Shown here piece after piece: positions 36,779 to 46,470 of a stretch of 64,000 bases of DNA. The stretch's first letter is position 1. The number at the start of each line of letters is the position of its first letter. Source of the stretch: Chitinophaga sp. 180180018-3 (GTDB lineage: Bacteria > Bacteroidota > Bacteroidia > Chitinophagales > Chitinophagaceae); the NCBI RefSeq assembly GCF_037893185.1, contig NZ_CP140772.1, forward strand, positions 1,054,001-1,118,000. The letters are read 5' to 3'. The notes beneath the pieces were generated by a model. The model did no database searches. It worked only from the letters and a program-made list of their open reading frames with translations, and was not told where the DNA came from. The translations under genes were made by a program, and so were the position numbers.

Positions 36779-38311
36779 TTATTGGCGGCGGTCGGCGTTA
36801 CTGAGATTTTTATTCAGGTCGGCCTGCGCCTGCGGATAGGGGAAGTATTTATCCCTCGGCATGGCGATGGAAGGCACCAGCTTCACCGTAGAAAGATAAG
36901 TGTTCACCACGTTCTGATACTTATTCATGCGGATCAGATCCTGGCGGCGTTTACATTCAAAGAAGAACTCCCAGCCGCGTTCCTGCAGGATGGCATCTCT
37001 CAGTGCATCTTTGGTAAAGGTGCCCGGAGCGCCCAGCTGATCGGCATGAGAGCGGGCCTTTACCTGGTTGATCAGACCGATAGCTTCTGCATTGGGACCA
37101 CTCAGCTCATTCAGCGCCTCAGCTCTGCAAAGGAGGATATCTGCATAACGGAGTATCGGGAACACGTGGCCATCGTAGTAGGTGGTGGAGCCGTGAGGGT
37201 CTGCAAATTTGGTGGACGCTACGTCAGGCATGTAATAGAACCCTGCCGGAGGTTTGGTTTGGCCGGCGGGCGCCTGCATGTAGTGAAGACCGTCGGTGCC
37301 GGTGTAGTCGTAGTAGAACATCTGCTTACGATCGTCGTTGGCAGCGAACGTATTCCAGAAATACCAGGTACAGGCAAAATATTGCCACCTGTCGGTCACC
37401 TGCGGGTTATTGATAGGCCCGAAGTGGTTCATGATCTCTACGGCGTCGGATAAAGGATCGGCCAGCGCATTGAAGATATTTTCCTGGCACCATTTGTTCT
37501 TTTCTGCAAACAGTCCTGCGTAAGTCGGATACAGGCCGTATCCCAGCGCCATCACCTGCGTGGTCAGATCGAGTGCTTTCTGCCATTCGTGTTCGCGCAT
37601 GTACAGCTTGCACAACAGGGAAAGGGCGGCGCCTTTGGTAGCACGACCTACATCAATGCTGGTGTTATAGATCGCGTTGTTTTTATAGTCGGTAGGAAGA
37701 TTTTGCGCAGCAAATTCCAGGTCGCTGATGATGAACTTATTGATGTCGGCAACCGGTGTGAGCGGAAGAGCGGCTTCGTAGTTTGGATTGATTTTATTCT
37801 GCTCTACAGTTTTTTCATCTACCAGTATTACTGGTCCGAATGCATCTGTAAGGTCCACGTAACCGAGCGCACGCAGGAAGCGCAGTTCTGCTGTGAACTG
37901 ATTTTTCTGTGCGTCGGTCAGCACCGGCATGCGGGGAATATAGTACAGGGCCATATTGGCATCTGTTACCAGCTTGTACTGATGGGTCCAGGCGAATGCC
38001 AGATAGGTATTGTTGGGCGACCACTGACAGTCGGACATCAGGCCCACATCCCCGCCGGAGCTGGCGTGGCCGATATCGGTGGTCAGGTCGGAGATGGTTA
38101 CCTGGAACCCTGCATAGTACATCCAGGAGTCGTTTTTGCCACTGGGCTGTTTCAACCGGGAGTAAACACCTGTTACGGCGGCTTTGGCGTCGCTCAGTGT
38201 AATAAATGCGTTCTGGTCGGTAAGCAGGCTGTATACCTTGGGCTCTACTGTCTTCTCGCAGGAAGAAGCGCCGATAAGTAAAGCAGCCAGTGTGATATAT
38301 GCGTATTTCAT
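36779..38311 (-). CDS. SusD/RagB-family lipoprotein of the minus-strand operon
   Basis: The 510-residue lipoprotein has a signal ending Ala-Ser-Ser-Cys (Cys18). Family marks are Leu-Lys-Gln-Pro-Ser-Gly-Lys after the N-terminus, Phe-Thr-Ala-Glu-Leu-Arg-Phe-Leu-Arg-Ala-Leu-Gly-Tyr near 140, Ala-Asp-Ile-Leu-Leu-Cys-Arg-Ala-Glu-Ala-Leu-Asn-Glu near 410 and a Gln-Glu-Arg-Gly-Trp-Glu-Phe-Phe-Phe-Glu block near 455. It should be the surface lid for the SusC encoded 19 bp upstream. It precedes the sulfotransferase-like gene by 35 bp. Confidence 0.93.
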   Translation of the reverse strand: MKYAYITLAALLIGASSCEKTVEPKVYSLLTDQNAFITLSDAKAAVTGVYSRLKQPSGKNDSWMYYAGFQVTISDLTTDIGHASSGGDVGLMSDCQWSPNNTYLAFAWTHQYKLVTDANMALYYIPRMPVLTDAQKNQFTAELRFLRALGYVDLTDAFGPVILVDEKTVEQNKINPNYEAALPLTPVADINKFIISDLEFAAQNLPTDYKNNAIYNTSIDVGRATKGAALSLLCKLYMREHEWQKALDLTTQVMALGYGLYPTYAGLFAEKNKWCQENIFNALADPLSDAVEIMNHFGPINNPQVTDRWQYFACTWYFWNTFAANDDRKQMFYYDYTGTDGLHYMQAPAGQTKPPAGFYYMPDVASTKFADPHGSTTYYDGHVFPILRYADILLCRAEALNELSGPNAEAIGLINQVKARSHADQLGAPGTFTKDALRDAILQERGWEFFFECKRRQDLIRMNKYQNVVNTYLSTVKLVPSIAMPRDKYFPYPQAQADLNKNLSNADRRQ

Positions 38312-38329
38312 ACGTTCGAAAATTGCAGA

Positions 38330-41300
38330 TTAAAAGTTTACTTTAAGTCCGGCAGTAAAGGTCCGGTAAGCCGGGAATGCGGTGTAATCCAGACCAGACG
38401 ACAGGTTGGCGTTACTTCCGCTGCTGTTAAGGTTACTGTTTACTTCCGGATCGGAACCGGTGTACTTCGTAATGGTGAACAGGTTTTGCACGGAACCATA
38501 TACTTTAATACCCCTTATCGCTTTCAGGAAAGTTTTAGCCACCGGAATATTGTATCCCAGCATCACCATTTTACAACGCAGGTAAGATGCATTCTCCACG
38601 AAGCGGGAGTTCATCAGACTGCCGTAAGCAATAGCATAGCCATCTCTGGGGATGTCAGTGTTTTCGTTGGTGGTAGTCCATCTGTGCAGCGCATCTTTAC
38701 CGGGGCCGGATTCCAATACCAGCCGGGTACCATTATACAGGCTGTAGTCGAGAGCGCCCTGCAGGAAAATGGTCAGATCGAAATTCTTGTAGCTGAAATC
38801 GTTGCTGATACCATAGATGTAATGAGGGTTGGCGTGGCCGAGGTAAGTACGGTCGTTGGCATTGATGATTCCATCTGGTTTACCATCCGGGCCGCTGATA
38901 TCCTTGAATTTCGGATCACCGGGCTTAGACAGTGGTTGTGCGGGATGCGCTTCCCCCGTTTTGATGACGCCATCGTACACATAGCCATAGAAGGCACTCA
39001 GCTCCTGCCCGGGTTCCAGCCTGGTAAAGTCCATACCACGCCCGCCGTACAGGTTGGCTGTTTGGGTGATGATGTACGGCCTGCCGCCCAGGTCAAGCAC
39101 TTTCTGTTTGTTGTAGGCGATATTCAGCGTAGTGTTCCAGGTGAACTGGCCGTCGCGTATGTTTTCTGTATTGATAGCCAGCTCCAGTCCTTTGTTTTCC
39201 AGTTCTCCGGTATTTACGATCTGTGAAGAAAAGCCATTCCAATCGCCGATGGGTACATCAAAGATCAGTTTATTGGTTTTCTTGCGGTAGTAATCGAGCG
39301 TAACGTTGATACGGTTGTGAGCAAAGCCCATGTCCACACCCAGATCCAGCTGCGCGGTGCTTTCCCACTGAAGGTTCGGATTAGGCAGGCGGGTGGCCAC
39401 TGTGCCACCGGTACTGCCACTGCCATCGGTCAGGGATACATTGGTAGGTCCGAAGGTTGCCAGGTAGGTGTAATCAGGGATACGGTCGTTACCCGTGATA
39501 CCGTAACCTCCCCTGATTTTCAGGTTGGAGAATACGTTGAGGTTTTTGATAAACTCTTCATCGCCCAGGCGCCATGCTACTGATCCGGAAGGGAAATAAC
39601 CGAACCTGCGGTTAGGACCGAAGCGTGACGAACCATCGCGGCGTATAGTAAAGGTAGCCAGGTATTTGTCTTTGAAGCCATAGTTCACACGGCCATAGGC
39701 AGAGGTCATTTTCGTCACGATAGAGGAGCTCACGCTGGCCAGTCTTTCTGTACCCGCATCCAGTGCGTTATACAGGAAAGCATCCGTGCTGAAGCGCTGT
39801 ACCTGTGAATAGTGGCGGTCGTTTCTGTCGTATTGATAAGATACCCCGGCCACTACATTCAATGAGTGAACGGTATTGAATATCTTCTTGTAGGTAAAGT
39901 AAGCTTCTGCGAGGCTGCGGGAGTTGGCCAGGTCGTTGACGCTGGCTTTACCGCCTACTTTTTCACCGTCTACCAGGTCGCGGGGCAGATAGGTACCTTC
40001 TTTCGTAGTGAAATATTCGGTACCGCCGTTCACACGGAAGTTCAGTCCCTGGAAGATCTCAAAGTCGCCATACACGTTGATGTTCATCTTATTCTCGAAC
40101 CGGTCGTTCGTGGGCGCCAGCAGCCATGCGAGCGGGTTGTCTCTGCCTTTGAACCGGGCATAGGAGCCATCCGCATTGTATGCCGGGATAGCCGGTGAAG
40201 CGGTGAGGATACCATACATTACGTTCGATGGAACGATGTTACCATCATAGGTTTTGAAGTTGGTATATGCATGTGACGCATATACGCTGGCGCCTGTTTT
40301 AAAGCGTTCGGTGAATTGTTTGTCGTAGTTCAGACGAATGGAGTACCGTTTGTAGTCTGTATTTTTCAGGGCGCCTTCCTGATCGAAGTAGTTGGCAGAT
40401 AATGCCACGCGATCGTTTCCTGCGCCGCCGGCCACGCTGATGTTATGGCTCTGCACAATACCGGGTCTGGTAGCCAGTTTGAACCAGTCGTTGTTACGGC
40501 CGCTGTTCAGATCGGCATCAGAGTAGTAGTTGGGTAATCCTTTTTCATTGGCTTTGGCATTGGTTACCTGCATATTTTCCAGGCCGGTCATTTTATCATA
40601 CTCCTTCACGATCCGCTGGGTACCGTAGTAGCCATCGTATTGTATGGAAGGTTTGCCGGAGCGGCCTCTTTTGGTGGTGATCATTACCACCCCGTTGGCA
40701 CCACGGGCGCCGTAGATGGCGGTCGACGAGGCATCTTTCAGGATCTGTATATCATCAATATCATTCGGGTTGATATCTTTACCGGTTTCGGAGGGAAATC
40801 CGTCTACCACATATAACGGTTCGTTGGTGGATTTGATGGAGTTACCGCCTCTGATGCGAACGATGGTTTGTCCGCCCGGCGCTGCGTTCGACTGGCTCAC
40901 CTGCACACCGGCTGCACGGCCCTGTATTGCCTGTGCGGCGTTGCTGGTAACGCCACCGGTGTTCATCTGATCGCTGTTGATGGAGCTTACGGAACCGGTC
41001 AGGTCTTTTTTCTTTGCGGTACCATAACCTACTACGATCACATCATTCAGATGAGAAACATCTGATTCCAGGTTTATTTTCAGGGAGGTGTTCTTACCAT
41101 CAAATTTGACAGAGATGTTCTTGTATCCCATCATGCTGATCACCAGTGTTTCTCCGGGATTGGCGTTGATCACGAAACTACCATCCGCTTTGGTGATAGT
41201 ACCGGTGCTGGTGCCTTTTATGGCCACAGTAGCTCCGGGCAGCGGTTGTCCTTTGTCGCCGGTCACTATCCCATGAATTTCCACCGGTGGTGGGGGAGTA

Positions 41301-41677
41301 GTGGCGGGCTGTGTTACAGGCTTTGCCTTAATCACAATGGCCCCTCCTTCGATGGAATAGGTAAAGGGCTGGTTGCGTACAAAAAGATTCAACGCTTCGC
41401 CGACAGGCATGTTGGTGACAGTGAGGGATGTTTTGCCGCTTTTTTCCAGTACTGCTTCATCCGCCAGGATATTGAGCCCCGTTTGTTTGTTGATTTCACG
41501 GAACAGCTCTTTGGCGGTAGCGTTTTTGAGCGACAGGCTTACCACCTGTGTCTTTGTCTGTTCTGCCTGCGCCGATGCAGCAATGCAGAACAACGCGAGG
41601 AGTGTACTGATCTTTAGTAATTTGGTTGAGCGCCGGTTCCTTGCATACCGGGTACAGGCAATAGTACTTAATGACAT
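38330..41677 (-). CDS. SusC/RagA-type TonB-dependent receptor with STN domain
   Basis: The 1115-residue protein has a long N-region and signal peptide (about 1-38), an STN domain at about 45-112, a carboxypeptidase-D-like domain at about 132-215 (Gly-Gln-Pro-Leu-Pro-Gly-Ala-Thr-Val-Ala), the TonB-box-like Asp-Val-Ile-Val-Val-Gly-Tyr-Gly, a plug and a barrel. The STN domain links it to the FecR and sigma genes upstream. It is probably the transporter for the compound acted on by the arylsulfotransferase-like protein of the same operon. Confidence 0.93.
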   Translation of the reverse strand: MSLSTIACTRYARNRRSTKLLKISTLLALFCIAASAQAEQTKTQVVSLSLKNATAKELFREINKQTGLNILADEAVLEKSGKTSLTVTNMPVGEALNLFVRNQPFTYSIEGGAIVIKAKPVTQPATTPPPPVEIHGIVTGDKGQPLPGATVAIKGTSTGTITKADGSFVINANPGETLVISMMGYKNISVKFDGKNTSLKINLESDVSHLNDVIVVGYGTAKKKDLTGSVSSINSDQMNTGGVTSNAAQAIQGRAAGVQVSQSNAAPGGQTIVRIRGGNSIKSTNEPLYVVDGFPSETGKDINPNDIDDIQILKDASSTAIYGARGANGVVMITTKRGRSGKPSIQYDGYYGTQRIVKEYDKMTGLENMQVTNAKANEKGLPNYYSDADLNSGRNNDWFKLATRPGIVQSHNISVAGGAGNDRVALSANYFDQEGALKNTDYKRYSIRLNYDKQFTERFKTGASVYASHAYTNFKTYDGNIVPSNVMYGILTASPAIPAYNADGSYARFKGRDNPLAWLLAPTNDRFENKMNINVYGDFEIFQGLNFRVNGGTEYFTTKEGTYLPRDLVDGEKVGGKASVNDLANSRSLAEAYFTYKKIFNTVHSLNVVAGVSYQYDRNDRHYSQVQRFSTDAFLYNALDAGTERLASVSSSIVTKMTSAYGRVNYGFKDKYLATFTIRRDGSSRFGPNRRFGYFPSGSVAWRLGDEEFIKNLNVFSNLKIRGGYGITGNDRIPDYTYLATFGPTNVSLTDGSGSTGGTVATRLPNPNLQWESTAQLDLGVDMGFAHNRINVTLDYYRKKTNKLIFDVPIGDWNGFSSQIVNTGELENKGLELAINTENIRDGQFTWNTTLNIAYNKQKVLDLGGRPYIITQTANLYGGRGMDFTRLEPGQELSAFYGYVYDGVIKTGEAHPAQPLSKPGDPKFKDISGPDGKPDGIINANDRTYLGHANPHYIYGISNDFSYKNFDLTIFLQGALDYSLYNGTRLVLESGPGKDALHRWTTTNENTDIPRDGYAIAYGSLMNSRFVENASYLRCKMVMLGYNIPVAKTFLKAIRGIKVYGSVQNLFTITKYTGSDPEVNSNLNSSGSNANLSSGLDYTAFPAYRTFTAGLKVNF

Positions 41678-41773
41678 ACTTCTGCTGAATTTTGATTTAG
41701 ATAAATGGTTTGGTTGCTTTATTGGCTTGCTTACAGGTAGCAGCCAATTCCCCTTAATACTTAATTCCCGTTT

Positions 41774-42982
41774 TTATTTTTCTCCCTGAACGATCAGTTT
41801 CCTGCCTTCCAGCCGGAAGGCTACGTCGTTTGCGTTCAGCATCTTTAATACATTCATCAGTGAACTGTTTCTGCTGATCATGCCAAAGAATTTTCTTGGT
41901 TTTACATGACCTTCGTACACTATATCTACATTATACCAATGGGAGAATTGCTTTAATACATTGGTTAAATCCGTATTCTCGAACTGGAAGTATCCATCTT
42001 TCCAGGCGATGATTTCCCCGGTGTTGACGCCGGTTATCTTCCGTATATTTCCGTTTATGCTTACCTGTGATTGTTCACCGGGGGCCAGTTGCAGGTTATT
42101 ATTACCGCTGTTGACTTTCACCGCTCCTTCGAGAAGAGTGGTATTAATGGTGTTTTCATCGGGATAGGCGTTGATGTTGAAGCTGGTGCCCAGCACATCT
42201 ACCGACATTTTATTCACATTAACGCGAAAGGGCCGGTGTGCGTCGTTCCTGATTTCGAAATAGGCTTCGCCGCTGAGATCCACTACCCGCTCATTACTGC
42301 TAAAGCTTACCGGGAACCTGATAGAGGAGGCTGCGTTCAGCCATACGCGGCTGCCATCGGCCAGCACGAGTGGAAAGGCTTCGCCCGCGGCCGTAGTGAG
42401 GGTGTTATACACCGGGCTTTGCGAATCATTGGAAGAGGCTATATATACCAGTTGCCCGTTTTTATTCACGGTGGTATTGTTACCCTGTTGTGCCAGTTGC
42501 TGCATACCCGTGCTGTCGAGCACCACTTTTTCGCCGTTGGCCAGCGTCAGTACTGCTTTGTTTTTGCCGGGTAATACATCCGTTGGGGTGGCTGTTTTGG
42601 CCGCTATTGGTTTTTGCCCTTTTGTTTGTTTTTGCCAGATGTACCATGCTGTAGGGAGAGATATACCTATCACTATTGCCGCCGCGGCCGCGTATCTGAA
42701 CCGGGCTCTGTTCTGGTGCCCCGGGGGCATAAGCTTTACCGGGGTCGATTGAATGCGTTTCAGCAGTTCCTCCCTGACCCGGGCACTGTATTCGCCTGAG
42801 TCGGGGGAGCCGTCCGGTTTCACCTGGTAGAAAGCTGCCTGCATTTCGCTCAGCAGGATCCGGTTGGCGCCGTTCTGCTGCAGGTAGTCCATTAGTTCCA
42901 GTGCCTCGTCCGGACTGCATTTGCGCTGCTGCCAGCGTTGTAGCAATAGTTGATAATATTCACTGTTCTTTTCTACGGGCAT
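41774..42982 (-). CDS. FecR-family anti-sigma factor
   Basis: The 402-residue protein has a cytoplasmic N-terminal helical domain (1-90), a membrane helix at about 97-116, and a FecR domain with Phe-Pro-Leu-Val-Leu-Ala-Asp-Gly-Ser-Arg-Val-Trp-Leu-Asn-Ala-Ala-Ser near 205. The C-terminal DUF4974-type domain carries Phe-Gln-Phe-Glu-Asn-Thr-Asp-Leu-Thr-Asn-Val-Leu. It couples the STN-type receptor encoded 97 bp downstream to the sigma factor encoded 54 bp upstream. It is longer than the plus-strand FecR because of an extended linker. Confidence 0.9.
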   Translation of the reverse strand: MPVEKNSEYYQLLLQRWQQRKCSPDEALELMDYLQQNGANRILLSEMQAAFYQVKPDGSPDSGEYSARVREELLKRIQSTPVKLMPPGHQNRARFRYAAAAAIVIGISLPTAWYIWQKQTKGQKPIAAKTATPTDVLPGKNKAVLTLANGEKVVLDSTGMQQLAQQGNNTTVNKNGQLVYIASSNDSQSPVYNTLTTAAGEAFPLVLADGSRVWLNAASSIRFPVSFSSNERVVDLSGEAYFEIRNDAHRPFRVNVNKMSVDVLGTSFNINAYPDENTINTTLLEGAVKVNSGNNNLQLAPGEQSQVSINGNIRKITGVNTGEIIAWKDGYFQFENTDLTNVLKQFSHWYNVDIVYEGHVKPRKFFGMISRNSSLMNVLKMLNANDVAFRLEGRKLIVQGEK

Positions 42983-43036
42983 ATATAATACTATCCCGGG
43001 GGAAGAGAATAGGGTGGGTCGGTAAGAAAAATTTTT

Positions 43037-43636
43037 TTAATTTTTTTCGTAGCTTAAGATCATCGCGGAAAATAAGAGGATGGGAAACACCCCATCCGTA
43101 TGCTTATACAAAAAAAACTGTATACTCCTCATCGCCAAGACCATATGCTCTTTCACAGTATTCCTGGAAATCCCCAGTTCCGTAGCCACTTCCTCATAAC
43201 TTTTACTTTCCTCCCTGCACAGCCTGAAAACACGCTGGCGCTGAGGGGGAAGCTGGGCAATGGCTTCATGCAAAAGGGATTCGTATTGCTTCCAAAGCAG
43301 GCGGGTATCCGCATCTTCGGTTTGCCGGTGCAGTTCCTGCATCGTTTGCGTCCGGAGTTGCTCGTCGGCCGATATCTTCTTCAGTAATTTAAATACACGG
43401 TTACGGGTAATACGGTAAAGATAGCCGCTGAAACACAGCTCAGGATTGATCCGCTCCCTTATCTCCCAGATCTTGGTAAATACCTCCTGCAGTACATCTT
43501 CTGCAAGTTCAGGGATATTAATGAAGTGGAGAATATAAGTGTAAAGCGACGGATGATATTGGTTGTATAAAGTAATAAATGCCCCAGTATCTCCCTGCTG
43601 TAACTTCCTCAGCAAAACGACATCTTCATTGCTCAC
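43037..43636 (-). CDS. ECF sigma factor of the minus-strand SusC/SusD operon
   Basis: The 199-residue protein starts at GTG 43636. Region 2 lies at about 30-62 (Leu-Ala-Glu-Asp-Val-Leu-Gln-Glu-Val-Phe-Thr-Lys-Ile-Trp-Glu) and region 4 at about 128-175 (Leu-Pro-Pro-Gln-Arg-Gln-Arg-Val-Phe, then Ser-Tyr-Glu-Glu-Val-Ala-Thr-Glu-Leu-Gly-Ile-Ser-Arg-Asn-Thr-Val-Lys-Glu). A hydrophobic tail (Phe-Pro-Ile-Leu-Leu-Phe-Ser-Ala-Met-Ile-Leu) ends the protein. It should read the receptor operon when the FecR protein releases it. Confidence 0.9.
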   Translation of the reverse strand: MSNEDVVLLRKLQQGDTGAFITLYNQYHPSLYTYILHFINIPELAEDVLQEVFTKIWEIRERINPELCFSGYLYRITRNRVFKLLKKISADEQLRTQTMQELHRQTEDADTRLLWKQYESLLHEAIAQLPPQRQRVFRLCREESKSYEEVATELGISRNTVKEHMVLAMRSIQFFLYKHTDGVFPILLFSAMILSYEKN

Positions 43637-43755
43637 TGGATTCTCGATTTACTCACTAAAGTAAGTAATTGAGTGGAATTTTTTTCTTTTTTCCTATTGA
43701 ACTATAATTGTTGTGCCTGCTTTTAAAATAAAAGATAAACGATACGGGGATTTAT

Positions 43756-43763
43756 TATCTTCG
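43756..43763 (+). promoter_or_regulatory. Possible -7 box of the metE riboswitch transcript
   Basis: TATCTTCG differs by one base from TAnnTTTG and lies 35 bp before the riboswitch. No good -33 element is evident, so this is a weak call. Confidence 0.3.
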
Positions 43764-43797
43764 CGGCCTGTTCTTTATGTATTACTAATCGAAGCAG

Positions 43798-43972
43798 ATA
43801 ATGGTTCCCGCCGGATGGCGGGATTAAAAGGGAACTGTGTGCAAATCACAGGCTGTCCCGCAACTGTAAGTCTGAGCAGCAAATTTGCTGCAACCAGTAA
43901 ACAACAATGCCACTGTTCCTCCACGGAATGGGAAGGCGTTTACCGGTCAGGCGAGCCAGGAGACCTGCCTTT
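43798..43972 (+). promoter_or_regulatory. Cobalamin riboswitch before metE
   Basis: The leader has the cobalamin aptamer core in order: a GGGAA strand near 43830, GTG-CAAATCACAGGCTGTCCCGCAACTGTAA around 43839-43869 (two parts of the B12 box), GCCACTG near 43909, GGGAAGGC near 43930, and GAGCCAGGAGACCTGCC at the 3' end (43953-43969). It lies 209 bp before metE. Cobalamin binding should shut off the B12-independent enzyme, a well-known pairing. Confidence 0.92.
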
Positions 43973-44025
43973 ATCTTACTTTGACAATGCTTTCGTGGAC
44001 TGAGGCATGTCTGGTTTCGGTAAGT

Positions 44026-44088
44026 GATCATCACCCGGAACAGGTGTGCCCGGTTACTACGAGGCAGCCTGTGGTATGATCGCATTTT
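44026..44088 (+). terminator. Terminator-like hairpin between riboswitch and metE
   Basis: GATCATCAC at 44026-44034 can pair, with small bulges, with GTGGTATGATC at 44071-44081, enclosing a second CCGG/CCGG stem, and CATTTT follows. It could be the expression platform by which bound B12 stops transcription. The stem is imperfect. Confidence 0.35.
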
Positions 44089-44180
44089 ACCTTTTCCCAC
44101 CTGTTTCACATCTCCCGTAAAGTATTACTGTAGTAGATACAAGGACTTAAACAGCATGTATCACTTTTAAACACACAGTA

Positions 44181-46466
44181 ATGATTATTCACAATCTGGG
44201 CTATCCGAGGATAGGTAGCCATCGTGAGTTGAAGAAGGCCAATGAACGCTATTGGTCCGGAAAAATTACCCTGCAGGAACTGCAGGAAACGGCAAAGCAT
44301 ATCCGTTTAGAAAACTGGAAACTACAGCAGGCACAGGGCATAGACCTGATCCCCTGTAACGATTTCTCCCTGTACGACCAGGTGCTTGATACAGCCCTGA
44401 TGGTAGGCGCCATTCCTTCCCGTTATGAGGTGCTGAGGAATGAATCCATCAATGAAGCAGACCTTTTATTTGCGATGGCAAGAGGGTATCAGCAGAACGG
44501 GCACGATATCACCGCCATGGAAATGACTAAATGGTTCGATACGAATTATCACTATATCGTGCCGGAATTCAGCGCTGGTCAGGATTTTAGTTACTATTCC
44601 CACAAAGTAGTGGAAGAATTCCGCGAAGCCAGGGCTGCAGGTTATGCTGCCAAGCCGGTATTGCTGGGACCTGTGTCGTTCCTGTTGCTGGGTAAGGAAA
44701 AGACGGCAAACTTCAACAGGTTGTCGCTGATCGACAAGCTACTGCCAGTGTACATTCAGGTGTTGGCTGAACTTACGTCAGCAGGGGCAGACGTTATACA
44801 GCTGGATGAGCCTTGTTTGTCATTGAACCTGGACGCCGATGTACGGCATATATTCAGCCAGGTATATCAGCAGCTGCATCAACGGTTTCCGGCACGGCAT
44901 ATTATATTATCGTCGTACTTCGAATGCTATGGCGATAACCTGCCAACTGTGCTGAATTTGCCGGTGCAAACCCTGCACCTCGACCTGGTACGTTGTCCGT
45001 CGCAGCTCGATGATATCCTGCAAACCGGTATCGCCGCTACTAATCTCCGGTTGTCATTAGGCGTGATCGACGGCCGCAATATCTGGAAGAATAATTATGA
45101 AAAGTCGCTGCAGCTGATAGGTAAGGCTATCGCCGCGCTGGGTGAAGATCGTGTGCTGCTGGCTCCTTCCTGCTCGCTGCTGCACGTGCCCTGCGACCTT
45201 GATAACGAAACAGACATACTGCCGGAAATCCGGAACTGGATGGCATTTGCCAAACAGAAATTACAGGAGTTAGGAGAGTTACGGGAGATAGTAAAAGGCA
45301 ACCAATCGCTGTTAGCTGCGAATCAGGAAGCTATCCGCCAGCGTGCGGTATCTGCCCTGATTCATCGCGACGCTGTGAAAGAAAGAGTAGCTGCCTTTAC
45401 GGCCGCAGACGCCCGCCGGAAAAGCGATTTCGCTGCCCGTCAGCAAATACAGCAACGGAAGTTCGGATTACCGCTGTTTCCAACTACTACCATCGGATCT
45501 TTCCCGCAAACGGATGATATACGCCAGTTAAGAGCCCGGCTGAAAAAAGGCGAACTGACCATCGGTGAATACGAAGCTGCGATAGAAGCAGCTACCGTAT
45601 CCGTGATACGCTGGCAGGAAGAAATTGGTCTGGATGTACTGGTACATGGAGAATACGAGCGCAACGACATGGTAGAATATTTCGGGGAACAGCTGGAAGG
45701 ATTCCTGTTCACGCAGCATGGCTGGGTACAAAGCTACGGCAGCCGTTGTGTGAAGCCACCGGTAATATTCGGTGATGTGAGCCGTCCTGCAGATATGACG
45801 GTGCGCTGGAGCAGCTTTGCACAGGCACAAACGCAGCGTCTTATGAAAGGGATGCTTACAGGACCGGTTACCATTTTGCAATGGTCGTTTGTGAGAGACG
45901 ATCAACCCCGCTCTGTTACTACCAACCAGATCGCCTGGGCTATCCGCGATGAAGTAGTGGCACTGGAAAAAGCCGGCATACGTGTTATTCAGATCGACGA
46001 GCCCGCCATCCGCGAAGGGTTACCGCTGAGAAAAGAAAACTGGACCACCTACCTGGAATGGGCAGTACAGGCCTTCCGGATCGCCGCCAGTGGTGTGAAA
46101 GACGAAACACAAATCCACACCCACATGTGCTACAGTGAGTTCAACGATATCATTGAACACATCGCTGCCATGGACGCGGACGTTATTACCATCGAAACAT
46201 CCCGCTCACAAATGGAGCTGCTGAATGCTTTCTCTGCATTCAAATACCCCAACGAAATAGGACCGGGTGTATACGACATTCACTCCCCGCGGCAACCATC
46301 TGCAGAAGAAATGATACTGTTACTGAAGAAGGCAGCGGAAACAATTCCTGCGAAGAACCTTTGGGTAAACCCCGACTGTGGCCTGAAAACCCGCAAGTGG
46401 CCTGAAACAGCGGTTGCACTGAAAAACATGGTGCAGGCCGCAAAGGAGATGAGAAACAGTCTTTAG
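44181..46466 (+). CDS. metE: Cobalamin-independent methionine synthase
   Basis: The 761-residue protein spans the full MetE family length. It has the N-terminal barrel (Asn-Leu-Gly-Tyr-Pro-Arg-Ile-Gly near the start) and the C-terminal catalytic barrel (Phe-Pro-Thr-Thr-Thr-Ile-Gly-Ser-Phe-Pro-Gln-Thr near 433-444). Zinc ligands are visible as His648-Met-Cys650, Glu672 and Cys733 (Pro-Asp-Cys-Gly-Leu-Lys-Thr-Arg). It methylates homocysteine with 5-methyltetrahydropteroyl-triglutamate in the cytosol, so no B12 is needed. A cobalamin riboswitch precedes it and a B12 uptake operon converges on it. Confidence 0.97.
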   Translation: MIIHNLGYPRIGSHRELKKANERYWSGKITLQELQETAKHIRLENWKLQQAQGIDLIPCNDFSLYDQVLDTALMVGAIPSRYEVLRNESINEADLLFAMARGYQQNGHDITAMEMTKWFDTNYHYIVPEFSAGQDFSYYSHKVVEEFREARAAGYAAKPVLLGPVSFLLLGKEKTANFNRLSLIDKLLPVYIQVLAELTSAGADVIQLDEPCLSLNLDADVRHIFSQVYQQLHQRFPARHIILSSYFECYGDNLPTVLNLPVQTLHLDLVRCPSQLDDILQTGIAATNLRLSLGVIDGRNIWKNNYEKSLQLIGKAIAALGEDRVLLAPSCSLLHVPCDLDNETDILPEIRNWMAFAKQKLQELGELREIVKGNQSLLAANQEAIRQRAVSALIHRDAVKERVAAFTAADARRKSDFAARQQIQQRKFGLPLFPTTTIGSFPQTDDIRQLRARLKKGELTIGEYEAAIEAATVSVIRWQEEIGLDVLVHGEYERNDMVEYFGEQLEGFLFTQHGWVQSYGSRCVKPPVIFGDVSRPADMTVRWSSFAQAQTQRLMKGMLTGPVTILQWSFVRDDQPRSVTTNQIAWAIRDEVVALEKAGIRVIQIDEPAIREGLPLRKENWTTYLEWAVQAFRIAASGVKDETQIHTHMCYSEFNDIIEHIAAMDADVITIETSRSQMELLNAFSAFKYPNEIGPGVYDIHSPRQPSAEEMILLLKKAAETIPAKNLWVNPDCGLKTRKWPETAVALKNMVQAAKEMRNSL

Positions 46467-46470
46467 CTTT

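Noticed and set aside
37589..38281. 230-codon frame opposite the minus-strand SusD gene
   Set aside because: Shadow of a well-supported SusD gene; Cys/His/Val-rich composition typical of antisense reading.
43980..44100. Possible second aptamer copy behind the metE riboswitch
   Set aside because: Only short stem-like motifs recur; the conserved cobalamin box is absent, so a terminator-like stem fits better.
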